The notes under the pieces: model-generated | Told to the model about the DNA's origin: nothing | Database searches by the model: none | What the model saw: the letters and a program-made list of their open reading frames with translations, nothing else | Part shown: positions 8,952-17,843 of the stretch, piece after piece | How the letters are laid out: the number at the start of each line of letters is the position of its first letter | Numbering within the stretch: the stretch's first letter is position 1 | Assembly (NCBI GenBank): GCA_024234215.1 | Contig: JACKOQ010000002.1 | Location: 124,001 to 188,000, forward strand | DNA from: Pseudomonadales bacterium | Lineage (GTDB): Bacteria > Pseudomonadota > Gammaproteobacteria > Pseudomonadales > UBA5862 | Length of the DNA: 64,000 nt | Direction: 5' to 3' | Made by a program: the position numbers and the translations under genes

Positions 8952-8988
8952 AAACAAAAGCCGCTCTGTGCGGGACAGAGACGGCTTT
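8952..8988 (-). terminator. acpP-fabF intergenic terminator/attenuator
   Basis: On the minus strand AAAGCCG and CTCTGT arms (8982-8988 plus 8975-8980 against 8957-8969) pair with one bulged base and a 5-nt loop, followed by a TTTTGTTTT stretch. It is a convincing intrinsic terminator placed between the highly expressed acpP and fabF, so it likely lowers fabF expression relative to acpP. Confidence 0.75.
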
Positions 8989-9020
8989 ACCACTGCTCAC
9001 TTGACTGAACAGGCGCGGTC

Positions 9021-9260
9021 TCAGGCTTCGAGATTGCGCTTGACGTAGTCGATGGCTTGCTGAACGGTCGTGATGTTTTCGGCATCTTCATCGGGAATTT
9101 CGGTCTCGAATTCATCTTCGAGCGCCATCACCAGTTCGACGGTGTCCAGGGAGTCTGCGCCCAGATCCTCGACAAAGGAAGAGGCGTTGGTGATGTCTTC
9201 TTCCTTCACGCCAAGCTGTTCGCAAATGATCTTCTTGACGCGGTCTTCGATGCTACTCAT
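9021..9260 (-). CDS. acpP: Acyl carrier protein
   Basis: The protein has 79 acidic residues. Ser37 in GADSLDTVELVMALE is the 4'-phosphopantetheine attachment site. MSSIEDRVKKIICEQLGV is the normal N-terminus, fixing the ATG at 9260. It carries acyl chains for the Fab enzymes encoded on both sides. Confidence 0.97.
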   Translation of the reverse strand: MSSIEDRVKKIICEQLGVKEEDITNASSFVEDLGADSLDTVELVMALEDEFETEIPDEDAENITTVQQAIDYVKRNLEA

Positions 9261-9397
9261 GGTGCGTATTATCTCCCGATAATGTTGAATTCCAAGAAGT
9301 GGGCCAACGGCCACCCTTCAGGCATCTTCATGAAAAGGCAACAACCCGAATTGGGCCCGCCGATTTTGCGGCGGCATTGTAGCCCAAAAAGTTGACC

Positions 9398-10141
9398 TTA
9401 AGCCATATACATTCCGCCATTGACATGCAGGGTCTCTCCGGTGACGTAACCGGCTGATTCACTGCAAAGAAATGCCACCACCGCCGCCACTTCGGCCGCC
9501 GATCCAAGGCGTCCGAGCGGAATCTGCTGCTGGAGTGTCTGACGATGAGCCTCATCCAGCGCGCGGGTCATGTCGGTGTCGATGAAGCCCGGCGCGACCG
9601 CATTGACGGTGATGCCGCGCGAGCCCACTTCACGGGCCAGCGCCCGGGTGAAGCCACCCATGCCCGCTTTGGCCGCAGCATAGTTGGTCTGGCCGGCATT
9701 GCCCATGGCCCCTACCACCGAACCGATGTTGACGATGCGTCCCCAGCGCGCCTTGGTCATGCCGCGCAGCATGGCCTTGGAGGTGCGGTAGAGAGCACTC
9801 AGATTGGTGTCGATCACCTCATCCCACTCGTTCGACTTCATTCTCATCAGCAGGTTGTCGCGGGTGATGCCGGCGTTGTTGACCAGAATCAGCGGTGTGC
9901 CGAATTGTGCTTCGATCTGCTGCAACACCGCAGCGACTGATTCATCGCTGCAGACATCGAGACAGAAGCCGCTGCCGCTGATGCCCTGTTCGGCCAGGGT
10001 GGCCGAAATCTTCTGCGCGCCGGCCTCGGTCGTTGCGGTGCCGACCACGGTGGCACCCTGGGCACCCAGCGCCAGCGCGATGGCCTGGCCGATGCCCCGG
10101 CTGGCGCCGGTGACCAGTGCAATTCTGGCTTCCTGACTCAC
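9398..10141 (-). CDS. fabG: 3-oxoacyl-ACP reductase
   Basis: The protein has 247 residues of the short-chain dehydrogenase family: TGASRGIG at 11-18, NNAG at 88-91 and the Ser141-Tyr154-Lys158 catalytic set in IVNIGSVVGAMGNAGQTNYAAAKAG. It reduces 3-ketoacyl-ACP with NADPH. The best start is GTG at 10141 (VSQEARIALVTG), with a CAGGAGAG ribosome site just upstream; no ATG gives a sensible N-terminus. Confidence 0.95.
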   Translation of the reverse strand: MSQEARIALVTGASRGIGQAIALALGAQGATVVGTATTEAGAQKISATLAEQGISGSGFCLDVCSDESVAAVLQQIEAQFGTPLILVNNAGITRDNLLMRMKSNEWDEVIDTNLSALYRTSKAMLRGMTKARWGRIVNIGSVVGAMGNAGQTNYAAAKAGMGGFTRALAREVGSRGITVNAVAPGFIDTDMTRALDEAHRQTLQQQIPLGRLGSAAEVAAVVAFLCSESAGYVTGETLHVNGGMYMA

Positions 10142-10179
10142 GCTCTGCTCTCCTGATGGGGATGAAAAAACTGATGCGA

Positions 10180-11133
10180 TCAGCCGATGCTGCCATTGGC
10201 GAGCTGCGTCGCCACCTCGTGCAGTGAGGCCGACTCCTGGATGGCGAAGGTGTTCAGGCGCTTGTCGATGCGCTTGTTGAGCCCGGACAGCACCTTGCCC
10301 GGTCCACATTCGATGGTGGTTGCCACGCCGGCGGCAGCCAGCGTCTCGACCGAGCGGGTCCAGCGCACCGGGTGGTCGAGCTGGGCGACCAGGTTGGCGC
10401 GAATCGCTTCGATCTGGTGCTCCTCACGGGCATGAACGTTCTGCACCACCTTGATCTGCGGCGCGCGAATCTGAATCGACGCCAGCTCGCCGCGCAGCCG
10501 CTCCGCCGCCGGGCGCATCAGCGCGCAGTGCGAAGGGACACTGACCGGCAACGGCATGGCACGCTTGGCGCCGCGCGCCTTCATCAACTCGATGGCCCGC
10601 TCGACCGCCGTCCGGTGGCCAGCAATCACCACCTGCCCGGGAGCGTTGTAGTTGGCTGCGGCCACCACTTCATCACCAGCCGCTTCAGCGCAGGCCGCCT
10701 CGACCTCGGCATCTTCCAGACCCAGAATGGCGGCCATCGCACCGACGCCGACCGGCACCGCCTCCTGCATCAGCAGCCCACGGGTGCGCACCAGCCGAAC
10801 CGCATCGGCAAAGTCGATCGACTCGGCCGCCACCAGCGCGGAGTATTCACCGAGGCTGTGTCCTGCCACCCACTCCGGCAGCGGTGCGGCCAAGGAGCGC
10901 CACACCCGCCAGATCGCCACACTGGCCGCCAGCAGCGCCGGCTGGGTGTTGGCGGTCTGGTTGAGCTGCTCTTCCGGCCCCTGTTGCGTCAATTGCCACA
11001 GATCGAAGCCAAGCTGTTCGCTGGCCTCGGCAAAGGTCTCCTGCACCAGCGCGAAGTGCTGCGCCAGATCGGCCAGCATGCCGACCTGCTGTGAACCTTG
11101 GCCCGGAAAGACGAAAGCGGTGAAGCCAGACAT
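10180..11133 (-). CDS. fabD: Malonyl-CoA:ACP transacylase
   Basis: The protein has 317 residues. FVFPGQGSQQVGM at the N-terminus and GHSLGEYSAL with nucleophile Ser93 define the family; a catalytic His lies in SVPSHCALMRP. It loads malonyl groups on ACP. The ATG at 11133 follows GAGGGA at good spacing; another in-frame ATG 12 nt upstream is less well placed. Confidence 0.95.
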   Translation of the reverse strand: MSGFTAFVFPGQGSQQVGMLADLAQHFALVQETFAEASEQLGFDLWQLTQQGPEEQLNQTANTQPALLAASVAIWRVWRSLAAPLPEWVAGHSLGEYSALVAAESIDFADAVRLVRTRGLLMQEAVPVGVGAMAAILGLEDAEVEAACAEAAGDEVVAAANYNAPGQVVIAGHRTAVERAIELMKARGAKRAMPLPVSVPSHCALMRPAAERLRGELASIQIRAPQIKVVQNVHAREEHQIEAIRANLVAQLDHPVRWTRSVETLAAAGVATTIECGPGKVLSGLNKRIDKRLNTFAIQESASLHEVATQLANGSIG

Positions 11134-11178
11134 TGCATCCCTCATCGTGGATCGACGGCAGAGTGTGATTATTCTTGA

Positions 11179-12186
11179 TTACGCCAGTGTGGCTTCGAGC
11201 ATGCGGTGAATCTGTTGCGGCACATCGGAGTCGACCTCCCGTACCGCCACCTCGATGGCCTGACGGAAGCCATCGACATCGGCATCGCCATGGCTCTTGA
11301 CCAGAATGCCCTGCAGCCCCAGCAGGGTGGCGCCATTATAGCGGCCAGGATCGATTTGTCTGCGCAGCCGCCGCAGGATCGGCCATGCCAGCAAGCCAAC
11401 GAACCGGCTCAGAATGTTGGCTCTGAACGCCGCATTGAGCCGCTGGTCGATCAGTTCGGCCAGCCCTTCGCTGGTTTTGATGGCGACATTGCCGACAAAA
11501 CCGTCACACACCACCACGTCGGCGGCGCCGCGAAAGATGTCATCGCCTTCGATGTAGCCGATGTAGTTGAGCCGGGCATTCTCCCGGATCAGTTGCGATG
11601 CCAGCTTGATCTGCTCATTGCCCTTGATCTCCTCCTCACCGATGTTGAGCAGGCCCACCCGCGGCGCCTCAAGACCATCCATCGCGGCAGCGGCCACCGA
11701 GCCCATGATGGCAAACTGATGCAGATGCTCGGAGGTGAGCGCGACATTGGCGCCGAGATCAAGCAGATGGCAATGGCCAGTGGCGGTCGGAATCTGGGTG
11801 ATGATGGCGGGACGGTCGATGCCGGCCACCATCTTCAGCAGATGACGACCGATCACCATCAGTGCGCCGGTGTTGCCGGCACTGACACAGGCCTGCGCCC
11901 GACCGGACTGCACACATTCGATGGCCAACCACATGGACGAAGGTTTTCTGCTGCGCAGCGCCACCGACGGGCGCTCATCCATGGCCACCACGTCACGGGC
12001 ATCGATGGTCTGCAGCCGCTCGTGCAGCGCAGCCGGAACATCGCGCAAAAACGGAGTGATCTGCTCCTGCCGCCCGACCAGCAGCAGATGGAGCAGCGGA
12101 TCGCGGGAGAGCGACTGAAGCGCGGCCGGAACCGTGACGGCGGGACCGTGGTCCCCGCCCATCACATCAATGGCGACGGTCCGCAT
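11179..12186 (-). CDS. plsX: Phosphate acyltransferase PlsX
   Basis: The protein has 335 residues. AIDVMGGDHGPAVTVPAAL, CVSAGNTGALM, LLNIGEEEIKGNE and CDGFVGNVAIKTSEG are the PlsX hallmarks. It makes acyl-phosphate from acyl-ACP, the donor for glycerol-3-phosphate acylation. It follows rpmF after 9 nt, the usual rpmF-plsX pairing that links ribosome and membrane synthesis. Confidence 0.96.
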   Translation of the reverse strand: MRTVAIDVMGGDHGPAVTVPAALQSLSRDPLLHLLLVGRQEQITPFLRDVPAALHERLQTIDARDVVAMDERPSVALRSRKPSSMWLAIECVQSGRAQACVSAGNTGALMVIGRHLLKMVAGIDRPAIITQIPTATGHCHLLDLGANVALTSEHLHQFAIMGSVAAAAMDGLEAPRVGLLNIGEEEIKGNEQIKLASQLIRENARLNYIGYIEGDDIFRGAADVVVCDGFVGNVAIKTSEGLAELIDQRLNAAFRANILSRFVGLLAWPILRRLRRQIDPGRYNGATLLGLQGILVKSHGDADVDGFRQAIEVAVREVDSDVPQQIHRMLEATLA

Positions 12187-12195
12187 GGTCAGACA

Positions 12196-12378
12196 TCAAT
12201 CGTCGTCCTTGCCCGAGACGATCTTGCGTCCACGGTAGTAGCCATTGGCGCTGACATGGTGGCGGCGATGGGTCTCGCCGGTGACACTGTCGACCGACAG
12301 CGTCGGCGGCGTCAGGGCATCATGCGAGCGTCTCTTGTCACGCTTGGAGCGGGTCACACGGTTCTGTTGTACGGCCAT
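12196..12378 (-). CDS. rpmF: 50S ribosomal protein L32
   Basis: The protein has 60 residues. MAVQQNRVTRSKRDKRRSHD and a C-terminal GETHRRHHVSANGYYRGRKI are typical of the gammaproteobacterial, cysteine-free L32. It is co-transcribed with yceD upstream and plsX downstream. Confidence 0.97.
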   Translation of the reverse strand: MAVQQNRVTRSKRDKRRSHDALTPPTLSVDSVTGETHRRHHVSANGYYRGRKIVSGKDDD

Positions 12379-12424
12379 CTTCTGTTCTCTCGTTCAATGA
12401 CGGAATCAATGTCTCACTCAAAAT

Positions 12425-12907
12425 TCATTGCGCCGGATCGGTCCGATCGGCCGCAGCAAAGTACTCCCCGGGCGCCGAACACTCCGCCCACGGATGGCGG
12501 GGAATGATCGGCAAGCTCAACAGCAGCTCATCCTCGAGCAGCACCGGCCACTCGACGGCGCCGGCCTCTGCCGGCAGCACCAGCGGATCGTAACTGTCGG
12601 GCAACCGCTCGATCGACGCCTCGCTCTGCAGCAGTGCCAACCGAAACGGCACATCGATCGGGTGGCGCATCGGCTCCAGACAGCGCTGACAGATCAGCCC
12701 CACCTCGCCGGTCAGACGGCCCGCCAGGCAGGCAACCCCCTGCTCATCACGTCCGGCCTGCAACTGGACGAAGAGCTGACCTTCATCGCCGGTCAGCTCG
12801 GCACAGAACCGGCGAAAGCGCCCCATCTGGAGCCGTCCCTCGAGCACAGCACCGCTTTTGACCAACTTGAACGGATCGACCCGAAGAGGCAGCAAATCAG
12901 ATGACAT
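12425..12907 (-). CDS. yceD: YceD family protein (DUF177), 23S rRNA accumulation protein
   Basis: The protein has 160 residues: the DUF177 core with LICQRCLEPMRHPIDVPFRL and an acidic C-terminal ILEDELLLSLP-like stretch (here VLLEDELLLSLPIIPRH). YceD is linked to 23S rRNA accumulation and always sits next to rpmF. The ATG at 12907 matches the usual MxSxxLPxxxDPxKL start; an upstream in-frame start would add nine unsupported residues. Confidence 0.88.
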   Translation of the reverse strand: MSSDLLPLRVDPFKLVKSGAVLEGRLQMGRFRRFCAELTGDEGQLFVQLQAGRDEQGVACLAGRLTGEVGLICQRCLEPMRHPIDVPFRLALLQSEASIERLPDSYDPLVLPAEAGAVEWPVLLEDELLLSLPIIPRHPWAECSAPGEYFAAADRTDPAQ

Positions 12908-13340
12908 AAGGGGGCGAGATTCTAAATGCCGCAAGCAGACGTGTCAAAGAGTCGCACTGCTCCAGCACCTTCGGCACCGGGTGGTTCTGGAGGCGCCAGT
13001 TTACCGGGGAGATCAGGCCGAGCAACGATTTAAGATGAAAGCGTGGCAGATGACAAGCCAGCCGGCGAGCTTTGAGTTGAAGCAGGCCGGGTTGATGCAG
13101 AGCAGTGTTGCATGGCAATCGATGAACCGCTCCTGGAGGGTGGGTTCGCGGCGGTTGCTGCGCTGGATCGCATACAGCGGTTGGCCAAGCACAAAGGTCG
13201 CGACAGGCGGACCATGGAACACCCTGTTCAGATCGGACAGCTCACCAGACTATCCTGATGAGGGAAATGATCCGGGCCTGAGCTATCTTGGGATAGATCA
13301 GACTGTCCCCATTTTCTTGTCTGGAGCAGCCATCTTGACC
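12908..13340. other. Divergent intergenic region between yceD and pdxH
   Basis: This is 433 nt without a supported gene. It must hold the promoter of the yceD-rpmF-plsX-fab operon on the minus strand and that of pdxH on the plus strand. It also contains a REP-like palindrome near 13278-13308. The long open frame running into pdxH from 12858 has no recognisable protein similarity upstream of 13341. Confidence 0.6.
13278..13308. repeat. REP-like palindrome with ACTGTCCC core
   Basis: CTGAGCTATC (13278-13287) pairs with GATAGATCAG (13292-13301) with one mismatch and a TTGG loop, followed directly by ACTGTCCCC. Read on the minus strand this is GGGGACAGT next to a hairpin, resembling the GGGGACAG-starting repeats near 49.9 and 52.6 kb. 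Such elements are often scattered in gammaproteobacterial genomes. Confidence 0.5.
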
Positions 13341-13958
13341 ATGACCACCCTCTTCCCTCCCTTGAATGAACACGAAGCGCCGCCCCACCCGTGGGGATTG
13401 TTCCGTGAATGGTATGATGCTGCCCGGCCCCTGCATCCACCCGAACCGGACGCCATGACCTTGGCGACCGTCGGTGTCGATGGTCGCCCCAGCGCGCGAA
13501 TCGTGCTGCTCAAGCAGTTCGATGAAGATGGGCTGGTCTTCCATACGCATTATGAAAGCCGCAAGGGTGCGGAACTCTCCCACAACCCCTCTGCGGCCCT
13601 GCTGTTCTACTGGCCGGTTCAGCTTCGGCAGGTGCGCATCGAAGGCGGCGTCGAACGGATCGATCCCGCCGAATCGGACGCCTACTTCCGCACCCGCCCA
13701 CAGGGCAGTCAGATCGGCGCCTGGGCGTCGCCGCAAAGCCGGGTGCTGCAAGGACGCGAGGAGCTGGACGCGAGAATCGATCGCTTCACCCGCGATTTCG
13801 CCGACAGGGAGATTCCGCGGCCGCCGGGCTGGGGCGGATACCGGCTGCTTCCGTTGCGTTTTGAATTCTGGCAGGCGCGAATCGACCGACTGCACGACCG
13901 CTTGCTGTATCAGCGCCGCCCGGATCAAACCTGGTCCCTGAAACGTTTGGCTCCGTGA
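13341..13958 (+). CDS. pdxH: Pyridoxamine/pyridoxine 5'-phosphate oxidase
   Basis: The protein has 205 residues. It shows AMTLATVGVDGRPSARIVLLKQFDEDGLVFHTHYESRKG (FMN-binding half), YWPVQLRQVRIEGGVERI and a C-terminal PLRFEFWQ with final RLAP. It makes pyridoxal phosphate with FMN and oxygen. The ATG at 13341 begins at the expected distance from the domain; PLP is needed by PabC, HemL and others in this window. Confidence 0.95.
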   Translation: MTTLFPPLNEHEAPPHPWGLFREWYDAARPLHPPEPDAMTLATVGVDGRPSARIVLLKQFDEDGLVFHTHYESRKGAELSHNPSAALLFYWPVQLRQVRIEGGVERIDPAESDAYFRTRPQGSQIGAWASPQSRVLQGREELDARIDRFTRDFADREIPRPPGWGGYRLLPLRFEFWQARIDRLHDRLLYQRRPDQTWSLKRLAP

Positions 13959-14311
13959 TGGTCCCTGTACCAATGGCGCGACCGGGCGCCCCTTGATCTG
14001 TTCGCCCTCCCGGGAATCGACCGCCCTCTTTTTCCTCCCTTCCCGACGAAACGAAACTCGATCCCAAACCAGAAGGCGCCTGCCGGCCAACTGGCTGATT
14101 TTTCCAATTAACGGGTCTTCAACGGACATCCATCGCGCAGAGAGACCAAACGACACGGTCGGCCCTCCCATCGCGGTCCGACCGATGACGGAGCATCTCA
14201 TGCAGATCGATGCCGTCTCGAACTGGCAGACCCAACCCCAGCGGCGATCCGATCAGCGCTCCAGGAACTTCCGGGCGAACAGCCATTGAAACATCGCCGG
14301 GTTGATGCAGC
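13959..14311. other. Intergenic region after pdxH
   Basis: This is 353 nt between convergent pdxH and the glutathione S-transferase gene. A 98-codon open frame (13993-14289, plus) has a composition like translated noncoding sequence and no clear ribosome site, so I do not call it. No clean terminator hairpin was found by eye. Confidence 0.5.
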
Positions 14312-14977
14312 TCAGCCGCCAGCCGTGCGAGCGCGAATCTTGTCGATGATCGCCGCCTCTTGCGCCAGGCAGTCCGCGGCACTGGGGCGTGCCTTCACCC
14401 GCTCGACCAGTGCTGCCAGCGTCGGCCAGCGCTGGGCATCGACACATTCGCCGCCATGCCCCATGTTGATGCACTGCGAAGCCACCGCGATGTCGGCCAC
14501 GGTGAGACGGTTGTCGATCAGATGGTCGGCGCCGTCGAGCTGCTGCTCCAGGTAGTCGAAGTGGGCCGGCAACTTCTGCAGCGCGCTCTGTACCAGCTGC
14601 TCATCGCAACCCTGTCCCATCATCGGCATCAGCAGGCGCTGGCGAAAAACCGAAAAGGTGCACAGTGGCACCAGTTCGTAGTCGGCGTACTTCTCGAACC
14701 AGACCACCCGTGCATGCAGGTAGGGGTCATCGGCATAGAGCGGCGGCGTCGGCCACTTCTTTTCGAGGTATTGGGCAATGACGCCGGAGTCGGCCAGGGT
14801 TTTTCCATCGTCGACCAGCGCCGGGACCCGTCCGAGCGGACTGAGTCGCAGCAGCTCCTCACTCTTGCGAAACGGATCGAGCGGCACCAGATCGTAGTCG
14901 ATGCCCTTTTCGGCCAGCACGATGCGTGCCTTGCGCACAAAGGGTGACAGTGGAGCGCCATAGAGGGTCGGCTTCAT
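14312..14977 (-). CDS. Glutathione S-transferase family protein
   Basis: The protein has 221 residues. The N-terminal thioredoxin-like domain (MKPTLYGAPLSPFVRKARIVLAEKG, then GRVPALVDDGKTLADSGVIAQYLE with the cis-Pro and Glu-Ser-like GSH contacts) is followed by an all-helical domain with LTVADIAVASQ. It probably conjugates or reduces a small electrophile with glutathione; the substrate cannot be read. A 42-nt gap separates it from purT upstream, so they may share a transcript. Confidence 0.88.
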   Translation of the reverse strand: MKPTLYGAPLSPFVRKARIVLAEKGIDYDLVPLDPFRKSEELLRLSPLGRVPALVDDGKTLADSGVIAQYLEKKWPTPPLYADDPYLHARVVWFEKYADYELVPLCTFSVFRQRLLMPMMGQGCDEQLVQSALQKLPAHFDYLEQQLDGADHLIDNRLTVADIAVASQCINMGHGGECVDAQRWPTLAALVERVKARPSAADCLAQEAAIIDKIRARTAGG

Positions 14978-15019
14978 GCGAGTCTCCTTGGTGATCTTAT
15001 TGAGTGGGACAGCATCGAT

Positions 15020-16201
15020 TTACAGCCTGACCCTGACCGCGGCTGCCACCCGCTTGGCCTTTTCCAGCGCCGCTTCGACGCTGTCGGCCCGTGCCAGGCC
15101 GACGCCCATGCGCCGCTGTCCGGCCACATCGGGCTTGCCGAACAGGCGCAACTGGGTATCGGGCTCGGCCAGAGCGAGCTCCAGGGCACCATAGCTCGGC
15201 TGTTGCGACGCCCCCTGCACCAGAATCACCGCCGAGGCGGCAGGCCCCAGCTGGCGCACATTCGGAATCGGCAACCCCAGCAGGGCGCGTGCATGCAGGG
15301 CGAATTCGGAGAGATCCTGCGAGATCATCGTCACCATGCCAGTGTCATGGGGGCGGGGCGACACCTCGCTGAAGTAGACCTCATCGCCGCAGATGAACAG
15401 CTCGACACCGAACAGGCCAAAACCGCCCAGCGCTTCGGTCACCTTGGCGGCCACCGCTTCGGAGCGTTCGAGCGCAGCCCGGCTCATCCGCTGTGGTTGC
15501 CAGGATTCACGGTAGTCGCCCGCCTCCTGTCGGTGGCCGATCGGCGCACAGAAGGTGGTGCCGTCGCGGTGACGGATGGTCAGCAGGGTGATCTCATAGT
15601 CGAACCGGACGAAGCCTTCGATGATGACCCGTCCGGCACCGGCCCGACCGCCCTCCTGGGCATAGCGCCACGCCTTGATGAGCCCGGCCTGGTCATGCGC
15701 CACCGACTGCCCCTTGCCGGAGGAGCTCATCACCGGCTTGACCACGCAGGGAAAGCCGATTCGCGCGACCTGCTCGATCAGCTCCGCCTCGCTGTCGGCA
15801 AAGCCGTAAGGTGAGGTGGGCAGGCCCAGCTCTTCGGCAGCCAGCCGGCGAATGCCCTCCCGGTCCATCGTCAACCGTGCCGCCCGCGCGGTGGGCACCA
15901 CCCGATGGCCTTCGGCCTCGAGTTTCAGCAGCTCATCGGTGGCGATCGCCTCGATTTCCGGAACGATGTAGTGGGGCTGCTCCAGCTCGACCACCCGCCG
16001 CAGCGCAGCGCCATCGAGCATCGAGATGACATGGGCGCGATGCGCCACCTGCATCGCCGGCGCATCGGCATAGCGGTCGACAGCGATCACCTCGACACCG
16101 AGCCGTTGCAGCTCGATCGCCACCTCCTTGCCGAGTTCACCGCTGCCCAGCAGCAGCACCCGCAGCGCGGTCGGGGAGTTCGGGGTACCTATCTCTGTCA
16201 C
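15020..16201 (-). CDS. purT: Formate-dependent phosphoribosylglycinamide formyltransferase
   Basis: The protein has 393 residues against 392 in E. coli. An ATP-grasp protein: VLLLGSGELGKEVAIELQRLG at the start, PEIEAIATDEL, VVKPVMSSSGKGQS (ATP loop) and FGVELFICGDEVYFSEVSPRPHDTGM. It formylates GAR using formate and ATP in purine synthesis. The start is GTG at 16201, which overlaps the upstream DUF1289 stop by 4 nt (GTGA) and follows TGGAG. Confidence 0.95.
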   Translation of the reverse strand: MTEIGTPNSPTALRVLLLGSGELGKEVAIELQRLGVEVIAVDRYADAPAMQVAHRAHVISMLDGAALRRVVELEQPHYIVPEIEAIATDELLKLEAEGHRVVPTARAARLTMDREGIRRLAAEELGLPTSPYGFADSEAELIEQVARIGFPCVVKPVMSSSGKGQSVAHDQAGLIKAWRYAQEGGRAGAGRVIIEGFVRFDYEITLLTIRHRDGTTFCAPIGHRQEAGDYRESWQPQRMSRAALERSEAVAAKVTEALGGFGLFGVELFICGDEVYFSEVSPRPHDTGMVTMISQDLSEFALHARALLGLPIPNVRQLGPAASAVILVQGASQQPSYGALELALAEPDTQLRLFGKPDVAGQRRMGVGLARADSVEAALEKAKRVAAAVRVRL

Positions 16202-16425
16202 GGTTCTGCTCCATCCGGGGGAATCAGCCAGCCACCCGCAGCCCGGACGCGTGCCTGACTCAATTGAATGACCTGCCACTTCTGCGCAGCGCTGAGCTGC
16301 GACCACGCCGCAATCTCATCCACGGAGCGGTGACAGCCGATGCAGATGTCCATTTCATCCAGCGCACAGACCGACACACAGGGCGACGGCGGCGGCCGCT
16401 CACCCATGATCTGCGGATCAGCCAT
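16198..16425 (-). CDS. DUF1289 family protein (cysteine motif)
   Basis: The protein has 75 residues. SPCVSVCALDEMDICIGCHRSVDEIAAWSQLSAAQKWQVI contains the conserved four-cysteine pattern and following helix of DUF1289, a small family of unknown role, perhaps metal binding. The ATG at 16425 overlaps the stop of the carbonic anhydrase gene by 8 nt; an ATG six codons later is possible. Overlaps on both sides make it the middle gene of a three-gene operon. Confidence 0.85.
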   Translation of the reverse strand: MADPQIMGERPPPSPCVSVCALDEMDICIGCHRSVDEIAAWSQLSAAQKWQVIQLSQARVRAAGGWLIPPDGAEP

Positions 16426-16954
16426 GAAAGCGCGGATCGAGCCGCAACTGCTGCGTGTAGCGCCTGGAATTTTCGACATAGTGTTGGGCGCTGCCCTCGA
16501 GAATCTTTCTCTGCAAATCAGAGATCTCGCGTACCACCTTGCCCGGCGAACCCATCACCAGCGAGCCGTCGGGAATCTCCTTGCCCTCCGGAATCAGCGT
16601 GTTGGCGCCGATCAGACAATATTTTCCGATGCGGGCGCCGTTCAGCACCACTGCGTTCATGCCGATCAGACTGTAATCACCGATGGTGCAGCCATGCAGC
16701 ATCACCTTGTGACCGACGGTGACCCCCCGACCCACGGTCAGCGGCACCCCATGGTCGGTGTGCAGCACCGAGCCATCCTGGATGTTGGAATCTTCGCCGA
16801 TGGTGATCAGGTCGTTGTCACCCCGCAGCACTGCGTTGAACCAGATGCTGGCATTTCTCTCGAGCCGCACGCTGCCGATGACCACGGCGCTGTCGGCGAC
16901 AAAGAACTCATCGCCACACACTTCGAGCTGACGTTCACCCAGACGGTAGATCAC
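16418..16954 (-). CDS. Gamma carbonic anhydrase family protein
   Basis: The protein has 178 residues of left-handed beta-helix. Hexapeptide repeats are plain, with DNDLITIGEDSNIQDGSVLH, the histidine pair HTDHG and VTVGHKVMLHG, which supply the three metal-binding His of the family, then GMNAVVLNGARIGKYCLIGAN. Members such as YrdA/PaaY bind zinc but many have weak or other activity. It heads the operon with DUF1289 and purT. Confidence 0.9.
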   Translation of the reverse strand: MIYRLGERQLEVCGDEFFVADSAVVIGSVRLERNASIWFNAVLRGDNDLITIGEDSNIQDGSVLHTDHGVPLTVGRGVTVGHKVMLHGCTIGDYSLIGMNAVVLNGARIGKYCLIGANTLIPEGKEIPDGSLVMGSPGKVVREISDLQRKILEGSAQHYVENSRRYTQQLRLDPRFHG

Positions 16955-17409
16955 TGTTCTCTCTCCATGGCGGGTTGATCAAGGATGAAGCGGGACAGGG
17001 CTGCTTCGAGTCTGCCGCCATTCTAAACCAATCCACCCATAGACGGCGGCAAGCCAGCGCCGCCAACAGCGTCGGAATTTCTGCCAAAACCGGGCGTGAC
17101 AGGACAAAAAACCGACGATTTCGGCTTTCAAATAAGAAAATGTTCTTGCCTATGCCTCTATTATGCAAATGGATTGATTGAGATCCATGCAGACAACTTC
17201 GCTCAACAGCCAGCATCCATACGCTTTTTGCAGCGATATTTCGACAAAAACACCAAAAAATTCCGGTGCCGCACCACCGCCAGCCACAGTCTGTGCAAAT
17301 ATTGATCAGCTCGACCGCGCCGGGTAGACTGCTTTTGAGTTTTAGCAAGTCGCGCGGGCAAATTTTTCTTTCATGCACTGTTTGCCTGCCTTCACCGGGA
17401 GCCACTGCC
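16955..17409. other. Divergent intergenic region, AT-rich pocket
   Basis: This is 455 nt between the carbonic anhydrase operon (minus) and the DUF3135 gene (plus). It is clearly more AT-rich at about 17095-17260 than its flanks, as expected for promoters firing both ways. Short open frames here have no protein-like features. Confidence 0.5.
17302..17330 (+). promoter_or_regulatory. Candidate sigma-70 promoter for DUF3135 gene
   Basis: TTGATC (17302-17307) and TAGACT (17325-17330) are separated by exactly 17 nt and lie about 80 nt before the start codon. Both boxes match four of six consensus bases. Confidence 0.4.
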
Positions 17410-17757
17410 ATGCCTACATTCACCCCGCTGCCCGCCCCCGAGCAACTGCGCCAGCTCGCCGAGCAGGATCCACAGGCACTCGAAGCCCTGCGCCTGCAAC
17501 TGGTCGATGAGCTGATCGCACAGGCGCCTGAAAGCCGGCAGCAGCGGCTGCGCGGGTTGCAGTTCCAGATCGACATGGAACGCCGGCGCGCCAAGACCCC
17601 GATGGCCGCCTGCATCAAGCTCTCGCAGATGATGCATGACTCGCTCTACACGCTGAATCTGGCACTGAAGGGCGAACCCCTCCCGACCAGCCAGCAGGCG
17701 CGCGCCGAACCCACCGCCACGGTGACGCCGTTTCGCACCCGCGAAGCACGGGCCTGA
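17410..17757 (+). CDS. DUF3135-like small protein
   Basis: The protein has 115 residues, mostly helical and charged: EQLRQLAEQDPQALEALRLQLVDELIAQAP, then QFQIDMERRRAKTP followed by ACIKLSQMMHDSL. The last block resembles the conserved end of the DUF3135 family, whose role is unknown. The ATG at 17410 has GGGAG upstream. A 20-40 residue disordered tail rich in Pro, Ala and Thr follows. Confidence 0.7.
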   Translation: MPTFTPLPAPEQLRQLAEQDPQALEALRLQLVDELIAQAPESRQQRLRGLQFQIDMERRRAKTPMAACIKLSQMMHDSLYTLNLALKGEPLPTSQQARAEPTATVTPFRTREARA

Positions 17758-17843
17758 TCACTGCTCGCCCACCACTTTCATTCAGGGCAGTGGTTGCGTA
17801 GATTGGTGCTGGTTCCACCGTCATTGCCTGCCGGAGTCAGCCC

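Noticed and set aside
13993..14289. 98-codon open frame after pdxH
   Set aside because: No ribosome site, no domain, and a residue pattern like translated intergenic DNA.
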